A stretch of DNA of 5,898 nucleotides from Burkholderiales bacterium (GTDB lineage: Bacteria > Pseudomonadota > Gammaproteobacteria > Burkholderiales > Burkholderiaceae_C). The stretch's first letter is position 1, and the number at the start of each line of letters is the position of its first letter. Both the position numbers and the translations under genes were made by a program. This document shows, piece by piece, positions 1-5,898 of the stretch. The stretch spans positions 1 to 5,898 of the forward strand of contig SXXD01000077.1 in assembly GCA_005789685.1 (NCBI GenBank), written 5' to 3'. The notes beneath the pieces are model-generated. The model did not search any database, was not told the origin of the DNA, and saw only the letters and a list, made by a program, of their open reading frames with translations.

Positions 1-1
1 A

Positions 2-1999
2 ACTTTAGAGCAAGCTAAAAACGCTGCTGAATTGGTTGAAGTTGAATACGACGTATTGTCTGCAGTGGTCGATGTGCGCCATGCCAAAAAGGCTACCGCC
101 ATTCACGCAGAAGCCCCCGACAACCATTGCTACAACTGGGCTATTGGCGACAAGGCTGCCGTCGATGCTGCGTTTGCAGGTGCCGCTCACGTCACCAAGC
201 TAGACCTCATCAACAACCGCTTGGTGCCCAACCCCATGGAGCCCCGCGCCGCCATTGGCAGCTACAACCGCGCCAATGACGAATACACACTGTATGTTTC
301 GAACCAAAATCCGCACGTTGAGCGCTTGCTCATGACTGCCTTTGTGCTGGGCTTGCCCGAACACAAAGTGCGCGTCATTGCACCCGATGTGGGTGGTGGT
401 TTTGGCGCCAAAATTTATTTGTATGCCGAAGACGTGTGCCTGACATGGGCTTCCAAAAAGCTCAATCGCAACATCAAATGGAATTGCGACCGTTCAGAAG
501 CCTTCTTAAGCGATGCACATGGCCGCGATCACTCCAGCCATGCCGAGTTGGCGCTCGACAAAGACGGTAAGTTCTTGGCATTGCGCGTCCATACCGACGC
601 CAACTTAGGCGCGTACCTGTCCACGTTCTCAACTGCGGTTCCTACTATTTTGTACGCCACCTTGTTGGCTGGCCAATACGCCACACCTCAGGTTTACGTT
701 GAAGTAGATGCATGGTTCACTAACACTGCGCCTGTCGATGCCTATCGCGGTGCGGGTCGTCCAGAAGCCACCTACTTGCTCGAGCGCATTGTGTCTCGTG
801 CTGCATGGGAATTGGGCATGACCCAAGACGCCATTCGCAGCAAGAACTTCATCACGCAGTTCCCGTATCAAACGCCTGTGGCTTTGCAGTACGACACCGG
901 CGATTTCCACGCCCTCATGAACCACGCCAACAAATTGGGTGACGTGGCGGGCTTCCCTGCTCGCAAAGCTGCCAGTGCGGCCAAAGGCAAGTTGCGTGGT
1001 ATTGGTTACTCTAGCTACATCGAAGCTTGCGGCTTGGCCCCAAGCAATGTGGCAGGCGCATTGGGCGCTCGCGCAGGTTTGTTTGAGTGCGGCGAAGTTC
1101 GTGTGCACCCCACAGGCAGCGTCACGGTATTCACAGGCTCACACAGCCACGGTCAAGGCCACGAAACCACCTTTGCACAGGTGGTGGCTGCGCGCTTGGG
1201 CATTCCGGTTGAAAACGTCGACATCGTTCACGGCGACACGGGCCGCGTGCCTTTCGGCATGGGTACCTACGGCTCACGCTCCATTTCTGTTGGTGGCGCC
1301 GCCCTCATGCGCGCCCTCGATAAAATTGAAGCCAAGGCCAAGAAAATTGCGGCCCACCTCATGGAAGCAGGCGATGCCGACATTGAGTTTGCCAATGGGG
1401 AATTCAGCGTCAAAGGCACTGACAAAAAAATTCCGTTTGGTAGCGTTGCGCTCACAGCTTACGTACCGCACAACTACCCCTTGGACAAATTAGAGCCAGG
1501 TCTCAACGAAACGGCTTTCTACGACCCAACCAATTTCACGTTCCCTTCGGGCACTTACATTTGCGAAGTAGAAATTGACCCTGAAACAGGTGTCACCAAG
1601 GTGGACAAGTTCACCGCAGTCGACGACTTCGGCATCATCATCAATCCCATGATTGTGGAAGGCCAAGTGCATGGCGGTTTGGTGCAAGGCATCGGCCAAG
1701 CGCTCATGGAAAACTGCGTCTATGACAAAGAAACTGGTCAACTCTTGACCGGCTCATTCATGGATTACAGCATGCCACGAGCAGACGACTTCCCTGATTT
1801 TGTCATTGGCCATGAGTGCACACCTTGCACCACCAACCCATTGGGTACCAAGGGTTGTGGCGAAGCGGGCGCCATCGGCTCTCCCCCTTCAGTCATCAAT
1901 GCCGTGCTCGACGCTTTGGCCCCATTGGGTGTCAAAGACTTTGACATGCCTGCCACACCGCACCGCGTGTGGGAAGCCATCCAATCCGCCAAGCATTAA
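2..1999 (+). CDS. coxL: Form II CO-dehydrogenase-like molybdopterin large subunit (5' partial)
   Basis: Catalytic subunit of a xanthine-oxidase-family molybdenum hydroxylase, acting in the cytoplasm or at the inner membrane face. The frame is open from base 2, so the gene starts upstream; 665 residues are visible, and comparison with CoxL proteins of about 780-810 suggests some 110-140 N-terminal residues are missing. A TTG at 32 is in frame but is only an internal Leu codon. Visible motifs in order: GGGFG (392-406), the active-site loop AYRGAGR (740-760), the cofactor-binding [11 protein letters not shown] (1136-1168), GTYGSRS (1262-1282), and GCGEAG with the presumed catalytic Glu at 1862-1864. 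The loop has Gly (749-751) where copper-type CoxL has Cys, which marks form II; the substrate is therefore uncertain (CO, or an aldehyde or N-heterocycle). The reading frame is intact to TAA, followed 22 bases later by coxM. Family assignment is very secure; the form II call is strong; CO as substrate is not supported by sequence. Confidence 0.95.
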   Translation, partial: TLEQAKNAAELVEVEYDVLSAVVDVRHAKKATAIHAEAPDNHCYNWAIGDKAAVDAAFAGAAHVTKLDLINNRLVPNPMEPRAAIGSYNRANDEYTLYVSNQNPHVERLLMTAFVLGLPEHKVRVIAPDVGGGFGAKIYLYAEDVCLTWASKKLNRNIKWNCDRSEAFLSDAHGRDHSSHAELALDKDGKFLALRVHTDANLGAYLSTFSTAVPTILYATLLAGQYATPQVYVEVDAWFTNTAPVDAYRGAGRPEATYLLERIVSRAAWELGMTQDAIRSKNFITQFPYQTPVALQYDTGDFHALMNHANKLGDVAGFPARKAASAAKGKLRGIGYSSYIEACGLAPSNVAGALGARAGLFECGEVRVHPTGSVTVFTGSHSHGQGHETTFAQVVAARLGIPVENVDIVHGDTGRVPFGMGTYGSRSISVGGAALMRALDKIEAKAKKIAAHLMEAGDADIEFANGEFSVKGTDKKIPFGSVALTAYVPHNYPLDKLEPGLNETAFYDPTNFTFPSGTYICEVEIDPETGVTKVDKFTAVDDFGIIINPMIVEGQVHGGLVQGIGQALMENCVYDKETGQLLTGSFMDYSMPRADDFPDFVIGHECTPCTTNPLGTKGCGEAGAIGSPPSVINAVLDALAPLGVKDFDMPATPHRVWEAIQSAKH

Positions 2000-2009
2000 T
2001 TCAAAATTC

Positions 2010-2014
2010 GGAGA
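2010..2014 (+). promoter_or_regulatory. Shine-Dalgarno site of coxM
   Basis: GGAGA lies 7 bases before the ATG at 2022, in the 22-base gap after the large-subunit stop codon. It fixes the coxM start: the same frame stays open upstream to about 1800, overlapping coxL, but that stretch has no family resemblance, while the ATG at 2022 opens directly on the typical FAD-subunit N-terminus MYAFKYERP. Confidence 0.8.
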
Positions 2015-2021
2015 ACTCACC

Positions 2022-2813
2022 ATGTACGCATTCAAATACGAACGCCCCACTGCATTGGCAGATGCCCAGAAATCGGCGCAGGCTGGCGGTCAAGTTTTGG
2101 CAGGTGGCCAAACCATGATCGCTGCCATGAAGCAGCGCCTGCAACAACCCGATACCTTGGTTGACTTGGCCGCAATTAGCGGCTTGGCTGGCATCAAGAA
2201 GGACGGCAACAACATCGTCATTGGCGCCATGACGCGTCACCAAGACGTGGCCGACAACGCAGACGTTCAAAAGAACATTCCTGGTCTGGCTTTATTGGCC
2301 AACAACATTGGCGACAAACAAGTTCGCTCAATGGGCACCATTGGCGGCTCAGTGGCCAACAACGATCCTGCAGCTTGCTATCCCAGTGCCCTTTTGGCTA
2401 TGGGCGCCACGATCCATACAGACAAGCGCACCATCAAGGCCGATGACTTCTTCCTAGGCATGTATGCCACCGCGTTAAACGCAGGCGAAATCATCACCTC
2501 TGTCAGCTTCCCCATTCCCACTAAGTCTGCCTACGCCAAATTCAACCAACCGGCATCCCGTTATGCATTGGTCGGTGTGTTTGTTGCTCACACTGCTTCT
2601 GGCGCCCGTGTGGCTATCACAGGTGCAGCCAATGGTGTGTTCCGGCACGCTGGTCTAGAAGCCGCTTTGACCAAAAGCTTTACCCCAGAAGCAGTGGCTG
2701 GCGTCGCGGTAGACTCTACAGATCTCAATGCCGACCTGCACGCTTCAAAAGCCTACCGCGCTCACCTGATCACCGTGCAAACTCAAAGGGCGGTGAAACA
2801 GGCGAACGGATGA
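2022..2813 (+). CDS. coxM: FAD-binding medium subunit of CODH-like molybdenum hydroxylase
   Basis: Flavoprotein subunit (263 aa, usual length for the family) that accepts electrons from the 2Fe-2S subunit and passes them to the respiratory acceptor. The N-terminal FAD-binding PCMH-type domain shows both flavin motifs: AGGQTM (residues 27-32) and TIGGSVANNDPA (residues 106-117). The C-terminal CO_deh_flav_C-type domain begins near PASRYALVGV (177-186) and ends with the family-typical AYRAHL segment. The NNDPA form of the second motif is, as I recall the family, common in form II relatives. The start is set by a good Shine-Dalgarno site. Its place after coxL matches the S-L-M order of form II clusters, unlike M-S-L of form I. 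The stop overlaps the coxD start as ATGA, so the two are probably translationally coupled. No broken or missing motif is seen. Confidence 0.95.
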   Translation: MYAFKYERPTALADAQKSAQAGGQVLAGGQTMIAAMKQRLQQPDTLVDLAAISGLAGIKKDGNNIVIGAMTRHQDVADNADVQKNIPGLALLANNIGDKQVRSMGTIGGSVANNDPAACYPSALLAMGATIHTDKRTIKADDFFLGMYATALNAGEIITSVSFPIPTKSAYAKFNQPASRYALVGVFVAHTASGARVAITGAANGVFRHAGLEAALTKSFTPEAVAGVAVDSTDLNADLHASKAYRAHLITVQTQRAVKQANG

Positions 2814-3733
2814 CCGCAAAAGACACTTTTAAAACCATCGACGAACTTGCCCAAGCCCTAAAAGGCGTGGGCTATTTCGCGGAACGGCGGCTTATCACCG
2901 CCGTTTTTTTAAGCCTTAAATTAGAGCGCCCTCTCCTTTTAGAAGGTGAACCAGGCGTTGGCAAAACTGAACTTGCCAAAGCGCTGGCCAAAATTTTAGG
3001 GCGCCCCCTTATTCGTTTGCAATGCTATGACGGCATGGAGCAACGTGAGGCTTTGTACGAGTGGAACCATGCTGCGCAGTTACTGCACATGCGCGCTGCC
3101 GCATCCCAAACAGGTTCAAGCGCCACACCCCAAGACATTGAACGCGAGGTGTATCAAAAGCGTTTCTTGGTCAAACGCCCCTTGCTAGAAGCCTTGCAGA
3201 CCTCTGCACCAGGCGCACTGCTGTTGATTGACGAAGTCGACCGCGCAGATGAGCCCTTTGAAGCATTTTTACTGGAATATTTGGGTGAATACCAAGTGAG
3301 TATTCCAGAGCTGGGCACCATCAAAGCCGAAGTGGCGCCAGTGACCATCCTCACCAGCAACCGCACCCGTGATTTGAACGATGCTGTAAAGCGTAGATGC
3401 CTGTACCAGTGGATGGACTACCCCGATCGAGAGCGCGAACTGGCCGTGGTCAGATCGCAGGTGCCGCAAGCCAGCGCTCAGCTCACTGAACAGGTGGCAG
3501 AGTTTGTGGGTCGTCTTAGAAGTCAACCCTTCTCTAGCGCTTTCCAGCGCGCACCCGGCATTGCCGAAAGCGTGGAATGGGCCAAAGCCTTGGTTGCCTT
3601 GGACACGCTCACCCTCGACCCCGAGGTGGTGCAAGACACTGTGGGCATTTTGTTCAAGCAGCGCGAAGACATTGCGGCCATCACGCCACTGCTTAATGAT
3701 TTGCTGGCGCCTGCGCCCATCACAAGCCTTTAA
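2810..3733 (+). CDS. coxD: CoxD-like MoxR-family AAA+ ATPase
   Basis: A 307-aa ATPase of the MoxR group of AAA+ proteins. In Oligotropha CO dehydrogenase, CoxD is a chaperone-like factor needed for sulfuration of the Mo centre; a similar maturation role is inferred here. Visible motifs: Walker A GEPGVGKT (residues 46-53), Walker B ALLLIDE (136-142), sensor 1 around Asn184 in TSNRTRDL, and an arginine pair at 195-196 fitting the arginine-finger region. CYDGMEQREALYEWN (72-86) resembles the CoxD-typical CYEG...YEWN segment after the first core strand. The start ATG at 2810 overlaps the coxM stop (ATGA) and has no strong Shine-Dalgarno site, so translation probably depends on ribosomes finishing coxM. 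A terminator-like hairpin lies 73 bases into the gene (separate entry). The gene ends 18 bases before coxE, its expected partner, in the same frame. Confidence 0.95.
   Translation: MTAKDTFKTIDELAQALKGVGYFAERRLITAVFLSLKLERPLLLEGEPGVGKTELAKALAKILGRPLIRLQCYDGMEQREALYEWNHAAQLLHMRAAASQTGSSATPQDIEREVYQKRFLVKRPLLEALQTSAPGALLLIDEVDRADEPFEAFLLEYLGEYQVSIPELGTIKAEVAPVTILTSNRTRDLNDAVKRRCLYQWMDYPDRERELAVVRSQVPQASAQLTEQVAEFVGRLRSQPFSSAFQRAPGIAESVEWAKALVALDTLTLDPEVVQDTVGILFKQREDIAAITPLLNDLLAPAPITSL
2883..2910 (+). terminator. Intragenic terminator-like hairpin with T-tract, early in coxD
   Basis: AACGGCGG (2883-2890) and CCGCCGTT (2898-2905) form a perfect 8-bp inverted repeat with six G-C pairs around the 7-base loop CTTATCA. 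The right arm runs straight into a T-tract (2904-2910), giving the classic Rho-independent layout. It lies within translated coxD and encodes ERRLITAVF, a segment conserved in CoxD proteins, so protein constraint may partly or wholly explain it. If active, it would cut transcription between the structural genes and the accessory genes, above all when coxD translation is poor. The structure is seen in the sequence; function is inferred. Confidence 0.35.
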
Positions 3734-3751
3734 CTTAAAGCTTGGGCCATC

Positions 3752-4930
3752 ATGCTTTTAGGCGACGCGCGCAGCGGCAAACTCAGTGACAACATCACGG
3801 GATTTGCACGCGCACTCAGGCGCGCCGGGCTGCCCATTGATGCATCGCGCATCAGCTTGGCCATTGAATCGACTGAACACGTTGGCATTGAAAGAAAAGA
3901 CGATTTGTCAGCCGCCTTGAAAGCTTGCTTGGTCAGCCGGCAAGAAGACTTGGTGGTCTTTGACCAGATGTTTTCAGCGCTTTTCAGAGATCCTGAGCTC
4001 ACCCGCCAACTTTTGTCTCAGCTCTTGCCCAAAGCCACCACGCCATCACCAGGTGTGCCGCGCAAATCCAGAGTGCAAGAAGCTTTGGCAGCCAAAAACA
4101 AACAAAACGACCCTGTCAAACCCAAAGAAGACGAGCTGAAATTTGACGCAGCCATGAGCGCCAGCGACCGCGAAAGACTGCAACAAGCCGACTTTCAAAG
4201 CCTGAGTGCCAGCGAGTTCAGGCTGGTCGAAAAACTGGCACGGCAAGTTAAGCTGCCGCTGCCTAAAATTCAAGGGCGAAGAACACGCACAGGCGGCCGA
4301 GGCGATCGCATTCATTGGGCCAAAACCATGCAGCTGGCGGCCAGACAAGATGGCGACATTTTGTCTTTGCCACGCATGCAAAGAAAACCCCAGGCCCTTC
4401 CGCTTTTGATCTTGGTTGACATCTCTGGCTCGATGGAGCGATATGCTCGATTGCTTCTGGCATTCTTGCACCAAGCCACACGCGGCTCTCCCCGTCAGAT
4501 TTTTGCATTTGGCACTGACCTCACCGACATCAACCACGCCTTTAAACTGCGCGACACCGATGACATGCTGACCGAGGCCAGTCATCAAATTAAAGACTTT
4601 GCAGGCGGCACGCAGCTTGGAAAATCTCTGGCGCACCTGCGTGTCAATTTTGCAAAAAAACTCACAGGCCGGCGTACCGTGGTGTTGTTAATCAGTGATG
4701 GGCTCGATACGGGCACCGCAGAAACGCTAGACTCGGAGCTTGTTTGGCTCAAGCGACACACCCGATCTTTGCTTTGGCTCAACCCTCTGCTCAGATTTGA
4801 TGGCTATGCTCCCATTGCAACGGGTGCCAGTGTTTTGAATCGGCATGTGAACGGCATGTTGGCCATTCACAATTTGTCGCGTTTGGAAGAACTGGCAAGT
4901 GCCTTGAACAAGTTGTTAAAAATAAAATAG
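3752..4930 (+). CDS. coxE: CoxE-like von Willebrand factor A (MIDAS) maturation protein
   Basis: A 392-aa VWA-domain protein of the CoxE family, which works with the MoxR ATPase CoxD; in the Oligotropha form I enzyme CoxE is linked to copper insertion into the Mo-S-Cu site. The N-terminal half is mainly helical, with a Lys/Pro-rich charged linker at roughly residues 105-130 and a basic stretch GRRTRTGGRGDR before the VWA domain. The metal-ion-dependent adhesion site is complete: DISGS (Asp223, Ser225, Ser227), Thr287 in AGGTQLG, and Asp316 in ISDG. The C-terminal LLWLNPLLRFDGY is typical of the family. No signal peptide or membrane segment is seen, so it is cytoplasmic. The ATG has only a weak upstream site; no alternative start exists between it and the in-frame coxD stop, so reinitiation after coxD is likely. 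The stop codon TAG donates its G to the coxG Shine-Dalgarno sequence. Confidence 0.94.
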   Translation: MLLGDARSGKLSDNITGFARALRRAGLPIDASRISLAIESTEHVGIERKDDLSAALKACLVSRQEDLVVFDQMFSALFRDPELTRQLLSQLLPKATTPSPGVPRKSRVQEALAAKNKQNDPVKPKEDELKFDAAMSASDRERLQQADFQSLSASEFRLVEKLARQVKLPLPKIQGRRTRTGGRGDRIHWAKTMQLAARQDGDILSLPRMQRKPQALPLLILVDISGSMERYARLLLAFLHQATRGSPRQIFAFGTDLTDINHAFKLRDTDDMLTEASHQIKDFAGGTQLGKSLAHLRVNFAKKLTGRRTVVLLISDGLDTGTAETLDSELVWLKRHTRSLLWLNPLLRFDGYAPIATGASVLNRHVNGMLAIHNLSRLEELASALNKLLKIK

Positions 4931-4934
4931 GAGA
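4930..4934 (+). promoter_or_regulatory. Shine-Dalgarno site of coxG
   Basis: GGAGA, whose first G is the last base of the coxE stop codon, lies 7 bases before the ATG at 4942. The leader closely resembles the one before coxM (same core, same spacing). A second in-frame ATG at 4948 is possible, but the spacing favours 4942. Confidence 0.75.
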
Positions 4935-4941
4935 ATTCCAC

Positions 4942-5511
4942 ATGGACATGCAAGGTCAACGCGTACTACACGTCACCCAAGCGCAAGCATGGGACGCCCT
5001 GAACGATCCCGAAATTTTAAAATCCTGTATTCCAGGCTGCGACAAGTTTGAACTGACAGAAGCCAACGTTTACAACGTGGGGGTGGCCATCAAAATTGGA
5101 CCCGTGTCTGCCAAGTTCTCGGGCAAGGTCAGCCTCTCTGACATTCAAGCGCCCAATTCATATGCGCTGAATTTTGAAGCGCAAGGCGGCGTGGCCGGAT
5201 TTGGCAAAGGTGAATCGCAAGTCTCTTTGCATCCCCATGCTGAAGGCTGCGAATTGAAATACACGGTGCACTCCACAGTGGGTGGCAAATTGGCCCAACT
5301 GGGTCAGCGCCTTATTGATGGCGCGGCCAAATCATTGGCCGAAGATTTCTTCAAACGGTTTGACGAATCACTTCAAGCCAAATACCCTGGCAATGAGGTG
5401 GCAGACGCACTTTCTTCGGCCGATGCGGCAACACCTTCAGGTTCAGTGCCGTCTTGGATTTGGTTGGCTTTGCTGGTGGGCGCAGGTGCTGTTTGGTATC
5501 TGGTTCGCTAA
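4942..5511 (+). CDS. coxG: CoxG-like SRPBCC protein with C-terminal membrane anchor
   Basis: A 189-aa CoxG-family protein (carbon monoxide dehydrogenase subunit G). Residues 1 to about 148 form the START/SRPBCC-like domain: it opens with the pattern AWDALNDPEILKSCIPGC, typical of the family, continues through the SAKFSGKVSLSD strand region and GGVAGFGKGESQVSL, and ends in the long amphipathic helix LIDGAAKSLAEDFFKRFDESL. An Ala/Ser/Pro-rich linker (about 150-171) leads to a single hydrophobic helix WIWLALLVGAGAVWYLVR at the extreme C-terminus (172-189), a tail anchor with the globular domain left in the cytoplasm. CoxG anchors CO dehydrogenase at the cytoplasmic membrane, and the hydrophobic cavity of such folds has been linked to quinone delivery; here that role is inferred from family and context. 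A good Shine-Dalgarno site supports the start. The next gene follows after 30 bases in the same frame. Confidence 0.93.
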   Translation: MDMQGQRVLHVTQAQAWDALNDPEILKSCIPGCDKFELTEANVYNVGVAIKIGPVSAKFSGKVSLSDIQAPNSYALNFEAQGGVAGFGKGESQVSLHPHAEGCELKYTVHSTVGGKLAQLGQRLIDGAAKSLAEDFFKRFDESLQAKYPGNEVADALSSADAATPSGSVPSWIWLALLVGAGAVWYLVR

Positions 5512-5541
5512 TTCAAAACAATCGGTATCCACAACGGCATC

Positions 5542-5898
5542 ATGGAAAACCTAGACATCGTTGTTTTAAGAACTCTTAAAACTTGGCGTGAAGCTGGGCA
5601 GCGGGCCTTGTTAACCACCGTCGTTCGGACTTGGGGTTCCTCACCCCGCCCCGTTGGCTCCATCATGGCTCTGTGCGAAACAGGCGCCGTGGTGGGCTCC
5701 GTGTCGGGTGGCTGCATTGAAGACGACCTGATTGCGCAATACAGCAAGGCCAATGCGATCATTGACAGTGCGCCTGTTCAATTGAAATATGGCATCAGCG
5801 CAGACGAAGCACACCGCTTTGGCTTGCCTTGCGGCGGCACCTTAGAACTCTTACTAGAGTTCAATCCCAGTGCTGAGAGTTTGACTCAATTGATTGAT
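5542..5898 (+). CDS. XdhC/CoxI-family Mo-hydroxylase maturation factor (3' partial)
   Basis: The first 119 residues of an XdhC/CoxI-family protein; the frame is open at the window end. XdhC proteins bind the molybdenum cofactor and help insert the sulfurated form into xanthine-dehydrogenase-type apoenzymes. The N-terminal XdhC_CoxI domain is clear: TWGSSPRPVGSIMAL (residues 30-44), GSVSGGCIEDDL (52-63, Cys58) and GLPCGGTLELLLE (94-106, Cys97). Full family members run to about 250-380 residues with a C-terminal Rossmann domain, so more than half is missing. The ATG is the only usual start codon after the in-frame coxG stop at 5509-5511; its ribosome site is weak, suggesting coupling to coxG translation. 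It could correspond to CoxF or CoxI of the Oligotropha cluster, and I cannot tell which, so no symbol is given. Confidence 0.92.
   Translation, partial: MENLDIVVLRTLKTWREAGQRALLTTVVRTWGSSPRPVGSIMALCETGAVVGSVSGGCIEDDLIAQYSKANAIIDSAPVQLKYGISADEAHRFGLPCGGTLELLLEFNPSAESLTQLID

Noticed and set aside
629..1108. Minus-strand 159-codon open frame opposite coxL
   Set aside because: It is antisense to conserved coxL code and shows no domain signal.
939..1493. Plus-strand 184-codon open frame inside coxL
   Set aside because: It overlaps the conserved molybdopterin-binding region of coxL in another frame, with low-complexity Ala/Pro/Arg composition; a shadow frame.
1800..2021. Longer coxM frame starting at about 1800 and overlapping coxL
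   Set aside because: The extension has no family resemblance, lies over conserved coxL code, and the ATG at 2022 has a well-placed GGAGA site and the expected N-terminus.
2905..2911. T TTT TTA heptamer in the coxD frame, matching a classic -1 slippery sequence
   Set aside because: A -1 shift reaches TAA within three codons (2917-2919), and the stable hairpin is upstream of the heptamer, not downstream, so programmed frameshifting is unlikely to have a useful product.
4046..4636. Minus-strand 196-codon open frame opposite coxE
   Set aside because: It is antisense to the intact VWA region with no recognisable motif or supporting ribosome site; a shadow frame.
4654..4660. A7 run in coxE (A AAA AAA in frame) as a possible frameshift site
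   Set aside because: A -1 shift ends after about a dozen codons within the VWA domain, losing MIDAS Asp316, and no clear stimulatory structure was found.
5512..5541. Possible terminator or promoter between coxG and the XdhC-type gene
   Set aside because: The 30-base gap holds no inverted repeat with T-tract and no convincing -35/-10 pair; the genes appear cotranscribed.
1..5898. Mobile element, CRISPR array, tRNA or attachment site
   Set aside because: The window is coding almost throughout with co-functional genes; I saw no transposase, spaced direct repeats, tRNA-like fold or terminal inverted repeats.

Overview
The window lies inside one plus-strand operon for a carbon-monoxide-dehydrogenase-like molybdenum hydroxylase (xanthine oxidase family) and its maturation and membrane-docking factors. 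Six genes run head to tail: the catalytic large subunit (coxL-like, 5' end cut off), the FAD subunit (coxM), a MoxR-type AAA+ ATPase (coxD), a von Willebrand factor A protein (coxE), a membrane-anchored SRPBCC protein (coxG), and the start of an XdhC/CoxI-family maturation factor (3' end cut off). No gap exceeds about 30 bases, and the coxM/coxD junction is an ATGA overlap. I see no minus-strand gene, tRNA, rRNA, CRISPR array, insertion sequence or clear promoter.

The large subunit carries AYRGAGR in the active-site loop, where proven aerobic CO dehydrogenases (form I) carry AYxCSFR, whose cysteine binds copper. That loop and the L-then-M gene order (form II clusters run S-L-M, form I clusters M-S-L) place this in the form II, or CoxL-like, group, whose physiological substrate is not settled. 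The 2Fe-2S subunit gene (coxS) is expected just upstream, outside the window.

Working model: CoxL binds the molybdopterin-cytosine-dinucleotide cofactor and oxidises the substrate; electrons pass through CoxS (not visible) to FAD on CoxM. CoxD and CoxE, a MoxR/VWA chaperone pair, and the XdhC-type protein would mature the Mo site. CoxG, with its C-terminal transmembrane helix, would dock the enzyme at the inner face of the cytoplasmic membrane near the quinone pool.

The protein sequences, moderate GC content and heavy TTG leucine use suggest a proteobacterium, most likely a Burkholderiales/Comamonadaceae-type betaproteobacterium. This is a by-eye impression of low to moderate confidence.

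The two points most worth pursuing are the presence of CoxE, linked to copper insertion in form I enzymes, beside an enzyme without the copper-binding cysteine, and a perfect terminator-like hairpin with a T-tract early in coxD, between the structural and accessory parts of the operon. The operon type itself is known, so I do not claim a new system.
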